Below, in pieces: positions 45,812 through 55,417 of a stretch of DNA of 64,000 nucleotides. The DNA comes from Colocasia esculenta (taxonomy: Eukaryota > Streptophyta > Magnoliopsida > Alismatales > Araceae). The stretch lies in the NCBI GenBank assembly GCA_014218235.1, contig CM024766.1:54731545-54795544 (forward strand). Reading direction: 5' to 3'. The translations under genes were made by a program, and so were the position numbers. The notes under the pieces were generated by a model. It saw nothing but the letters and a program-made list of their open reading frames with translations, had not been told where the DNA came from and searched no databases. Within the stretch, counting starts at the first letter, position 1. Each line of letters opens with the position of its first letter.

Positions 45812-48049
45812 CTGTCCTCCTCACTCTCTCCAACTCTCTCCGCTGCACATAGAACACATGTCGGTTTATCAAATTTTCATAGAATGGTAAAATACCGAAG
45901 TCTGAGTAGGTACTTACCAACTCCTCCGCCTCCTTCTGGGCCGCCTCACGATCCTGCATCGCCGAGTAGAGCAAGGCCCGAAGTGAGGCAGTCTCTCCAA
46001 CCACGTCCACCTACAATTCATCTTTAAATCATTAGTTCAATTCCGTGCAAAGTAATTCACTAGGTGGTGGTTTAAGAGTTGTACCTGTCGTCGGGCACCC
46101 TTATAAACCTTTGCCCCATATTTTAAGGCAAAAGCCTGAAGGTACGCGTCGTCTGTGGTGGCAAAAGACCTGACCTGCTTACCTCAGTGGTTCTAGTTCT
46201 CTATCTGTTCCTTGGCCTGCTCACGCCAGTCGGTGGTATCGTGTAGTCCTCGAAAACTCCGATCTGGCTTTGGAGTCCGGTCCCAACTAGGAAACTCCAC
46301 CGCGCCCTGACATAGCCCCAACGACCGCTGGCACAGATGTAGATGAAGAGGTAGCACAAGGTTAAGTGCATGCACCCACAACGACCTATCAAAGTAGGGG
46401 TGGGCCTGCACCAATCAAGGTTGTCCCTCCTCACTCTCCTCTTGATATGGCTGCCACACCACCTGCACATCAAGACACATCTAATAAGTTTCCAAGCAGT
46501 AATCTTTCATTGAACTTAGAGAGAGGGGTTAAATCACTCACATCTAGCTGAGGGTAGCTGTCAATAGCATCCTGGAGGGCTGCAAGCTAGTCGTTTAAAG
46601 TATGTGTATCACGGTGCGAATCCCAATAGCAAGCAATAGGCACTAGGCCCGGTCATGCCAAGATTCCCCTCCTCAGGGCTGGAAGTTAAAGATAAGCCCA
46701 GACCTGCAAGATGTAAAAAGAGAATAGTCAAGTCTCAGTTCATAACATGTATAGCAAAAGAAGCAGTAAAAGGGGAGTGAGGTACCTGTAGAAAGGGAAA
46801 GAACCCACTCGTAGAGGTCTGTCTCTCAGAGGCACTCAAAGTATCAAACTAGTGTGCAAGAAACGCAGCACCCCAAGCATAGCCACCCACCTCATCCAGG
46901 TCCTCCAGGAGAGGCAGAAAATGGCAATGGACTGCGTCGCCTCTCGTGGCAAACAAGAGTCTACCAAGGAAGAGGATGAGGAAATGATGTAAATCCACGT
47001 CTGCCTCTGCTCCTGGCTCATCCTCTAGTACGGTCCGGCACCCCTGGGTCAACCGCAGCAGCTGCCCGTCCACCATCTCCCCCACTTTCTTCCGCACATC
47101 ATAGAGTCCTAAACTCTCCTGAAGTGCCACTCTGGGAATAAGGGAGGACCTCGGCTCTACTGTCAGGCCTAGGAGTCTATGGGGTAGCTCACTATAACCG
47201 AGGTAGGTGAACCCGCTCACAGCATGCCCGTACACCCTCAGCCCAGTGATCTGGCTCACATCCTCTAGACTGGGGATCATATGACCCCATGGGAATACGA
47301 AGGCAGTCGCCTCCGTATCCCACCTGCTCCGCAAGGCCTGAGTAAGGGCCGGATCCGCCCTCATCATATCCATCCTCAACACTTCTCCAAACCCCATCCC
47401 CTCTAACCGCTCTCTCTAGAACGTTGGGAAGGCTAGGTACACAGCTAGGACCAGGAGCCAAGACACCCAGATCGTCATTTCCCCCTGTAAGCAAAAATCA
47501 ATTCAAAGTCAATCAAAATTCTGCACAGTTTTGGTTCTCGGTTGTGGTCACGACAGCCTGGTATGTCAAAATATTGTTGCGGCGCCCCGATATGTCGTGA
47601 CCTTGTCACGCCCCCTGCTTGACCGTGACCTTGTCGCGGTGGTTTCCGGAGACGCGACCTGATCGCACCGCGTTGACCCGTCACGACACCTAGTGTCGCG
47701 ACGTGCCAATCCGTCGCGTTCTCAGACGCAGACCGGCCAGAGCTTCCCTTGTCCGGCGGCCATTTTCTCTGGGCATTACACCCTACAATCGCCCTCTAGG
47801 GCCCCCCTTACCCTTTTACATACATCCATTCAGGGTTTTTAGGGATTAGAGGCTTACCGTTTTCATTGCCTTTTCCCGTGCCTCCCTCTCTGCATCCACG
47901 TCCACTGGGGGTGCAATCTGCTCCATCATCTCAATGTTCGGGGCCTCCTCCTCCATTGGAGGAATCTCCTCGCGGTGCCGGGGAATTCTCCTCGCCGACC
48001 GCCTCCTTCTCTCCTCACCACAAGACCCACTTTCACCGCCACCTTCCAT
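45812..48049 (-). pseudogene. Antisense plant-mobile-domain (PMD)-like gene of element B, 5' exons
   Basis: Minus strand, spliced. Exon 1 (48049-47858, MEGGGESGSCGEERRRRSAR) ends at a GTAAGCC donor. Exon 2 starts after TTGCTTACAG near 47486 and runs to about 46785, carrying WDTEATAFVFPWGHMIPSLE, ITGLRVYG, and WGAAFLAH, stop, FDTLS. Exon 3 is 46703-46542 (VWAYL, LPALRRGILAWPG). Exon 4 is 46462-46085 (HPYFDRSLWVHALNLVLP). Exon 5 is 46010-45918 (VDVVGETASLRALLYSA). Exon 6 starts at 45842 and is cut by D at 45812. Donors GTGAGT, GTACAA and GTAAGT and acceptors ending CAG or TAG fit plant introns. PMD domains occur in plant MAIN/MAIL proteins and in Tat-element antisense genes. Stops at 46849 and 46690 and a frame change in exon 2 suggest decay. 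Confidence 0.75.
47487..47857 (-). other. First intron of the antisense PMD-like gene
   Basis: It lies between the GTAAGCC donor (47857 leftwards) and the TTGCTTACAG acceptor. Positions 47520-47730 are dense in GTCGCGAC/CACGAC words, like those in LTR B. The same words occur upstream of exon 1 at 48215-48320. Confidence 0.65.
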
Positions 48050-48457
48050 CGCCGGAGATGAGGGAGCAAGAGAAGAGCAAGGGGTTTGAAGATGAGAGAA
48101 GGGGTAAGAAGGAGCAAGAGAGAGTTTGGAAGAAAAAGGAGGGATAGATTGAGAGTTTTTTAGCGTAGAAAGGAAGAAGAAGGGGTGGGTCGACGTTTTT
48201 GAACACTCGGTTTAAAACGCGACTTAGCGCTATGTCGCGTTCAGGACGCGTCGCTTAGGCAAGGCACGACCGTGTCGCGACCTCCCGCAATGACGCGACC
48301 TAAAGGCGACATGCATCCTAGTCGCATTTTAGGGTAAACTCTGCTTTTATTCATTCAATCTATCAATACATTGTCTAAATCACTTCCTATAATCAAATAA
48401 ATGCAATTTCCTGCCCTAATTACCATCTAATGTTAATGCCTACATTAATCACATCAC

Positions 48458-49888
48458 TCAAGTCTCCGGTGCTGCTGGCTGAAGTTCCTTCAATGCCTCA
48501 AGGTATTCCTGCGTCACATCTTCATCTTCCACCACCTCCGTCTGAATAAGACTCATGGCGCATCCTTGACAGTGGACGATGGTGCTCCGCACGTCCCGTT
48601 CATCCTGCTTATCTCCCCTCTTCCTCACTTGAATAGGTGGGTAATGTGGAAGGAAAGGAACCACTGTGCGAGCCGCTCCGCACTGTAGATAGCACCGATC
48701 CGGATTGTAGAGAACTAATGCTTCATCACCCAAGAGTCGGAGTGATAGTCCGAGGCACTGCGGTAAGTAGACAGTCTTGTTGTGGAGGAAGCGTGGGCGC
48801 ATGTCAAACTCCGTCATGGTCATCTTCTTGAGATAATCGCGCCAGTCCTTCAACCCCTTCACTTGTGCTGTCTTGCACCACGCTTGTCGTGTCATGTAGA
48901 GAGGCGAGCCAACGAATGCAAGGGGATGGTGCAGCATGGTCTTGCACTTGATGGAGAGGGTATCCATGGCCCGGAACTATATGTGCATACCATCCACAGC
49001 TCGATGGTGATGACGGAACCATAGAAGGGGCCTCCAGTGGCTGCAGAGGTAAGACCAATATATAGGTAACCAAGGACAGCCTGACCAATACTCATACCTT
49101 CTGAGACGGAGTCAATTATGCTCAGATTCACAATGGGGATAGCACCGTCTTCAGCTGGGAAGAGAATGGCGCCACAGATGTAGATGGTGGTTGCTTTGGC
49201 GATAGCGAGATGGTTCCCGGTCTTGCGCTTGCACTGGGAGATGATCCACTGAGCAATGGGAAAGAGATGCACCTGCGTCCGGCTGGTCATGGAATGCAAA
49301 TCGGTCTTCCTAGTAGTGATCTCCTTAAGGATGCTCCACGCATTGGTCGGTGCCACGGTATGAGAGAATGCAAGCTCCTCCGCCTTCTGGTACCTCGGGA
49401 GACCCAACATGATCTTCAATTCTTCTAGTAGGATGGTCGCCTCGAACCCGGGGAAGATAAACGTGTGTGTTTGGGGATGCCACAGCTCCACTAGTGCAGT
49501 AATGCTGTCCCATACATGCACGATCATAAGGTATTGCTTGTCCAGCACAAGCACGCTGGACAGTCCCCACTCCCGAAAGTGGCGAATGGAAGGAAGCGGA
49601 AGCAAGTCGACCATGGGGCTCAGCCACGGTACTTTAGAAAATCGCCTATGGCCCAGGAGAATCTAGGGTAAGAGGAAGAATAGGGGGAGACTGAGAATAG
49701 AAGAAGAAATAGAAGTGGGTAGAAGAAGAGTTGGAGAGAGGAAATTTTCTTACCTGGATATTTGGGCGTGCATATACATGCCCGGGCATGGAAGAGAGAC
49801 GTTGGAGCTCCGCATGCAATTCCCGGGCCGCCTTGGGACCGGCATAAGGTGGAATGTCCTCTTGAAAGGCAGAATAAGTTCTCTTCAT
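48458..49888 (-). pseudogene. Antisense DUF7745/PMD-like gene of element B
   Basis: Minus strand. Exon 1 (49888-49754, MKRTYSAFQEDIPPYAG) ends at a GTAAGA donor. Exon 2 begins at 49662 after CCCTAG in the same phase (ILLGHRRFSKVPWLSP). It carries LPLPSIRHFREWGL, HVWDSITALVELWHPQTHTF and LEELKIMLGLPRYQ, the pattern of DUF7745/plant-mobile-type domains in which a helix is followed by a WHP/F-strand and a GLP turn. A frameshift near 48993 and a TAG near 48983 divide it from the C-terminal frame (48967-48458, MDTLSIKCKTMLHHPLAFVG to PAAPET). Function is unknown. It has its own promoter-like TATA box. Family assignment rests on pattern, not on a search. Confidence 0.68.
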
Positions 49889-49965
49889 GGCTGTAGGAGA
49901 GAGAAAATCAAAGAGAATTTGAGAGAGAGAGAGAGAGTTGTGGGATTAACACCCTAAGGAGCCCT

Positions 49966-49973
49966 ATTTATAG
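49966..49973 (-). promoter_or_regulatory. TATA box of the antisense DUF7745/PMD-like gene
   Basis: On the minus strand TATAAATA lies about 80 bases upstream of the ATG at 49888, followed by a CT-rich leader (CT repeat at 49918-49937). The spacing fits a plant core promoter independent of the LTR. Confidence 0.65.
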
Positions 49974-49976
49974 AGT

Positions 49977-51251
49977 TTTAGGGACAGGTAACCCATCCCA
50001 ATCCCGTAACTAAGTATTAGGATAAGATTAGAAGAGGTTTATGGGTCCTATTAGGAATCTAGAAGTCTTAGGATAGAGATAAACATAGACTTTCTGCATT
50101 TTTTGGACTCTGTTTATGTCGCGACGCCGCAATATGCCGCATCCAGGTCACGACATGGCGGGATGTCGCGACCCCCAGTTGTGTCTCCTCTTTCGTTTGA
50201 ATATCATTTTTTGTGTATGCGCTTATTTTGTATCCTTATTTGGTTGTTTGTATATATGTGTTGTTATTGTGTCATTATTGCTTTGCTTCGTTCAAAAAAA
50301 AAAAGATCAAAAAAATCAGAAAATCACGAAAGAAAGAACGTCACAGGTGAGTCAGGTAATGTATTTCTATCCCTACTCCTCACATTATTATATGGTATTT
50401 TATTTATTATATCGCTTCAAGGACCGGCTGGTTCTCAATGTGCTCTGGGATTTGAGTTCCCCTTTACCAAAAACAATGATAATCTAGGTGCACATTATTA
50501 ATCGTTGGATAGGCTGTTAGGTTGGGTAAGTTTCGGGATGATGGATTCAGGCCTACACTGCGGTTGTAGGTAGTTTCTTGACCCGCTCTTACTGTGGCTT
50601 AACATTATTATCCTTGATCTATTGTCTATTTTCTACTTTTCTTTGCATTCATTTTGATGATTTCTTTCCTTTTAGCCCAGCATGCATCATGTAGATCTTT
50701 GAGCTTTCATAACTCATCCCTGGCTAATGGTGAGCCCTTGTTGAGTGCCCAATCATTCTTCATGTTTCAAGCAAGAAATCCTATTCCATTCCGAATCGAA
50801 AGGTTTGCCTCCGAGTAAGTTGCTCTTGTCAGTTCGTTAAGAATTTCCCTGTCTGGATTCTCTATCCAATTTTCATCTTACTCCTTTGATCCGTTTTGGT
50901 TGCGAACCACTCCCAGGACAGAGTCATGAGTTACCTGTCTGTCACGGACAAGTCCCTCCAAAACAAAACCTGCAGGCCAATCAGCTAGGGTACCTCTCAA
51001 TCGAGTGGTTGATCGTCCTTTTCTTTCTCCTTCTCATCCAGACTCGTGCTTTTCTTTGCATTCTACTCGAGCAGCTAACTCGGGGCATTCATGAAGATTC
51101 CAGTTGCTTGTTGGTTAGGTCGGGTGTCTCTTTACCTTGACTCCTATTTTACAGTGCACTCTGCATCATTTCTACTTTGCCGTCACTTCATGACACCTTC
51201 GCTACACCTCTGCTTACTCCCTTGCAAAATAGGAGTCAAGGAGGGGCAATC
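49977..51251 (+). other. 3' untranslated region of element B with polypurine tract
   Basis: No supported gene. It has GTCGCGAC words at 50115-50180 and an A-rich stretch near 50292-50330. The purine-rich AAGGAGGGGCA at about 51238-51248 just before the LTR is the probable polypurine tract. Confidence 0.65.
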
Positions 51252-52651
51252 TGTAGACACCCGATTCTGGCTTATAATCCAAACTACATTTCTTGTTAAC
51301 CTAAGCCCCTAGTTGGTCACTCACCTTGAGCCCATCATTAGCCTTGCTTTGAGCCCATTAACAGCCCAATTCCCAAGAATATCCCGTCCATTATGTTCTA
51401 AAGAGTCCATGTGCTTTAAATGCCTATTATTCAACCGCATGATTGGATAATAATTTGAAGATAATCGATTCCCATTGACGCGACGTATCGTGGTGCCATG
51501 TTCATCCTTTTCGCGCCTCCCTTGGCCGTCACGAAAGCCCATGCATACCCATGCACGTGACTTCATAGTCGCGACAACTAAGACCGTCGCGTTCATTTCT
51601 GTCGCGTCCCTACGATGCGTCGCGACTTCAGCCGAGGCAACCACCTCCGCAACCACCTCTCATGGCCTTTATCTTAATCTTCTGCAACCTCCCAACCCAC
51701 CTGAATGCATCTAGGGGATGGGGGACTCTTTGAAACCTCCTTAGGACTCTCACGCACGAGATTAATGAGTATTATCCTTTTATTAGGGTATTTATCACTT
51801 AAAATGGGATATTTCTCTCTCTAAGTCTATATAAGAAAGGCCCTTTCTTCAGAGCCAAGAGAGCCCCGTTTTCATCCCGAAGGGCTGCCAAAATTTCCTC
51901 TGATCAATACTTAGTCTCGCAGCCCTCCCATTCCCCTCATTCTTTACCTCAAACCTTTACTAAGTCACACTCATTTCACCATCTACGAGGCTTGAAGGTT
52001 GAAGAGGCGACCCTTGGAGCTTCTGGACCGAGAGAAGACATCATTTGGCACCAGGGAGTCGCCCTATACGGGGGCTCTTTCTTCCTCTTCCACTTCTTCT
52101 TCCTTCTTCATGCATTTTTATCACTTTATTAGATAGCAATCCATTTCCTTTTCCTTTCCTACGTTTTCCATACACCCAAGGGGTGTAAAACCACCCCCAG
52201 GTCCGTTCCCACCATGCTTCATCTCATCTTTCCATTTTTGGATGGATATTATGCTTAATATGTTCTAAAAGGGTTCCTTTCCCTATTTTCGTTGTTTTGG
52301 CAGGTACTCTAGCTAGTTCCCACGAGGAGCTCTTGTCCTCTGGCCGACTGGAGGGCAGGAAGAAGGTCCTTCCATACTTCTCCCGCACTGCAGAGAACGC
52401 GACCGAGGACGGCGACGCGACACCGAAAACGCGCCCCTATAGGGCGTCGCGAAACCAGCTTCATCACGACGGGGTTCCCCGTCACGACCTCAGGTCAGTA
52501 TGGTGTTCTCTCTCCTTTTCCTAGATTAGTTAGCCCGTGTTTTTTCTATTCTTAGGCAACTATCTAGGTGGCGATCACATCCTCTTTTCCATGTCTTTAT
52601 ATTGAGCACATATTCGAGTGTATTGGGGGGCGCACAATCCCCGTGATTACA
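51252..52651 (+). mobile_element. 3' LTR of element B
   Basis: 1400 bp, from TGTAGACACC to GTGATTACA, followed by CCAAT. A TATA box TATATAAG lies at 51828-51835. Relative to the 5' LTR it has a ~130-bp block (about 52203-52330) where the 5' LTR has only ~30 bp, which explains the ~100-bp length difference. Confidence 0.93.
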
Positions 52652-52948
52652 CCAATCACCCTTCCAGTCAAGCACGCATGCTCTCAATATATCCTCGAGT
52701 GTTTAAATAGTCCTCTCGAACTGGCCATCTATCTGGGGATGGAATGCCGAACTAAGCTTCAGCCGGGAATCCAAAGCATCCTGAAGACCCTGCCACAACC
52801 TAGAAGTAAACCTCAAGTCTCGATCAGAAATAATAGACTTCGGCACACCATGCAGCCTCACAATGCTGCTAACATAAAGCCTAGCCAAACTCTCCACGGA
52901 CTGCTTCTTCTTCATAGCTAAGAAATGTGTCGTCTTGGAGTAACGGTC
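52652..52948 (-). pseudogene. Element A integrase catalytic core fragment
   Basis: On the minus strand it reads DRYSKTTHFLAMKKKQSVES, then LYVSSIVRLHGVPKSIISDR (second catalytic Asp), then FHPQIDGQFERTI with the catalytic Glu, a stop after ERTI, and LEDILRACVLDWKGDW ending at the CCAAT duplication. It is the part directly upstream of 24392. Its own upstream part is cut at 52948 by the LTR of element C. Confidence 0.92.
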
Positions 52949-53562
52949 TGTTGCCCAGCTAGAAAGACTAGAGGGGGGGTCAATGGGATTCTTAAAAATT
53001 ATTTAACACTCAAAACCTGTTCACAAAATAGTCACACAAAACACACTTTGCAGATTGTTAGTGTTAGTGAATCAAAATATCAAACACACAAAAACAATCA
53101 CACGACATAAAGAATTATCCTGGATCGGATCTCCTTTCCTTAGGAGTCCTACGTCCAGTCCCTCAGCAATATCTCAGGATTTCACTAACAAGGGTATAGT
53201 CCCCCTTAAGGACACTATAGCACCCAACACCCCAGCTGGTCTTCCTTCACCCGAAGGGAACAACACCCTGGATACCCCACCAGGTCTTCCTTCACAACTA
53301 AAGGGAACAACACAAGAAAATGTGTTCAAAGAGATGATGCCCCCCGATCAAGCTTATAGAACACTGCTTGATCTGAAGCAAGGACTGAGAAGAAAGAGAT
53401 CTACAATCAAGGACTCTTCTCAGAACAAAAGCTCTCTCACAAATCTGAACACGACACATAGAGCAAGAGCTAAGACTAATAGGAGTTTTTGCTTGGCTCT
53501 AAGAAAGACTTGCAGAAGGTTGAAGGCGTTGGAAAAACTTCTTATTCTCTAACCGTTTTGCC

Positions 53563-53566
<4 letters not shown>

Positions 53567-53621
<55 letters not shown>
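53567..53621. repeat. (TA)n microsatellite, about 27 units
   Basis: An uninterrupted TA run of about 55 bases within LTR C. Confidence 0.98.
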
Positions 53622-53623
<2 letters not shown>

Positions 53624-54089
53624 TCTTTGAAATTTGAACGTTGAAGTGCCTGTTGTCTCTATGCATAAGTGTACGTTACACTGCTTGACATTTGGAAGCT
53701 TCTAGTCAACAGTCCTTTATCTTTTCATGCACGTAAAGAGAGAGAGAGGATCTTCTATAGTCTTCCTTGGCTTCTATTTTGTCCAACATTGTATGACGGA
53801 TGCTGTCAGAGACCTGCACATATTTAAGGCTTGAACAATAGATAGCTAAGCTGTTTCTTGTTGTTAGTCAACGTCAGAACGAAAGTTCATGAAAATAGTA
53901 ATGCCATTTTGTTGTTCTAAAAGATGTTCACAGAGAAGATACAATAATGGAAGATATTGTCTGCATGCATGTAGTGATACGTACTATCCTAATAAATGCA
54001 TGGCTGTCAAAAAGATATACGTGAAGATTTTGACTTTTCAACGAATTCAAAAATCGAATTGTTGTTTTCCATGAAATCGTTATACACAT

Positions 54090-54910
54090 GATTTATGAGA
54101 TCGTTGTGCCTTCATAAGTAATGAGATGCATATACAAATCGTTATATGTATTAGTAATCAAATCGTTATGAAGTTATAAACAAATCGATGTACAAATCGT
54201 TATAACGTTATAAGCAAGTCGATGTACAAATCGTTGTGATGTTATGAACAAATCGATATACAAATTATTGTGATGGTATGAACAAGTCATTGTGATGTTC
54301 TGAACAAATTGATGTATAAATCATTATGACGTTATGAGTAAATCGATGTATAAATCGTTGTGAATTACTTAATGAATCATTATGAAAATAAGTCGTTACG
54401 ATTACTAAAGAAATCGCTACGAGAGCAAATCGTTATGATGACTAAAGAAATCATTACAAGAGCAAATCCTTACGATGACTAAAGAAATCGTTACGAGAGA
54501 AAATCGTTACGATGACTAAAGAAATCGTTACGAGAGAAAATCGTTACGATGACTAAAGAAATCGTTATGAGAGCAAATCGTTACGATCACTAAAGAAATC
54601 GTTATGAGAGCAAATCGTTACGATGACTAAAGAAATCGTTACGAGAGCAAATCGTTATGATGACTAAAGAAATCGTTATGAGAGCAAATCATTACAATGA
54701 CTAAAAAATCGTTATGAACACTTATCGAATCGTTGTGAGGGCAAATCGTTGCGATCACTTAATGAATCGTTGTGATCACTTAACAAATCGTTGTGAGGGA
54801 AAATCGTTGCGATCACTTAACAAATCGTTAAAAGCACATAGCGAATCCTTATGAGTATGAAATCGTTATGAAACTAAGGAAATCGTTATATCTCTCTAGA
54901 AATCGTTATG
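54090..54910. repeat. AAATCGTTA/CGATGACTAAAG word array in LTR C
   Basis: About 800 bases composed of repeats of AAATCGTTACGATGACTAAAG alternating with AAATCGTTACGAGAGC, a composite period near 37 bp at 54400-54710. It degrades on the left into AAATCGATGTAC variants and on the right into CACTTAACAAATCGTTGTGA variants. Confidence 0.93.
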
Positions 54911-55126
54911 ACCTATAGTGGAAATCAATGTTAGACAAATATTGATGCTTTGAGCTTACATTGTTGTAGTGTGATGAATACTTACTTGATTGGCTTGTTT
55001 TCCCTTGTTTTATTTCCTGTGCTTAGACTTCATAGAAAATGTGTTAGTAACCTTTATCATAGTTTTATTAATCACTAAAATAGATGTGTAATTTATTTAA
55101 ATTACATGGAGATAGACTGATCATCA

Positions 55127-55252
55127 ATCTCCCCCTTTTTGGTGATGACAAAACATAACAATAAGCACACATTATCTGAAATAATTCTAAGTATGACTGA
55201 GGAAATAACATGAGGAATGTATTTCAGAAATGCAATATTTCTCCCCCTTTTT
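55127..55252 (-). promoter_or_regulatory. Polypurine tracts of element C
   Basis: On the minus strand CCAAAAAGGGGGAGAT abuts the LTR start, and AAAAAGGGGGAG recurs at 55241-55252. Both match the tracts of element C'. Confidence 0.9.
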
Positions 55253-55417
55253 GTCATTTAAGCAAAAAGATTAAACGCTTGAGACAAAGAAGAAGAGAAG
55301 AGATAAATGAGAGAGCATAAAAACTATATTGGATTAAACTTGAGGGGGTACAGGGAGATAGATATTTGGAGAAAGAAGAAAGGCATGCTAGGAAATAAGT
55401 TCCCAAGCCTTAATCTC

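Larger units (their letters stand above)
24393..52651 (+). mobile_element. Element B: Tat/Ogre-type gypsy retrotransposon, nested in element A
   Basis: A complete LTR-to-LTR unit of 28.3 kb that includes the 8.5-kb element D. It is flanked by the 5-bp duplication CCAAT at 24388-24392 and 52652-52656. Removing it restores the integrase frame of element A exactly. It has gag, protease with G-patch, RT, RNase H, a second archaeal-type RNase H and integrase on the plus strand, and a long 3' region with minus-strand genes. Dual RNase H and antisense genes between integrase and 3' LTR are known traits of the Tat lineage. All plus-strand frames are broken. Confidence 0.92.
52949..55126 (-). mobile_element. 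3' LTR of element C
   Basis: 2178 bp. On the minus strand it starts TGATGATCAGTCTATCTCC next to the polypurine tract and ends CTAGCTGGGCAACA. It contains a TA microsatellite and a long array of ATCGTTACGAT-type words (listed separately). The start matches LTR C' at 7053. Confidence 0.9.

Noticed and set aside
54090..54910. CRISPR-like array (regular repeats with spacers)
   Set aside because: The spacers are themselves variants of the repeat, the period is irregular, no cas genes exist, and the array lies inside an LTR of a plant retrotransposon.
4233..55126. A large inverted duplication, because A'/A, X'/X and C'/C occur as inverted pairs on the two sides of the window
   Set aside because: The nesting differs on the two sides: A' lies in C' env and X' in the C' LTR, whereas X lies in A integrase and C in A integrase. 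Separate insertions of the same families explain the pairs, and X has its own target duplication.
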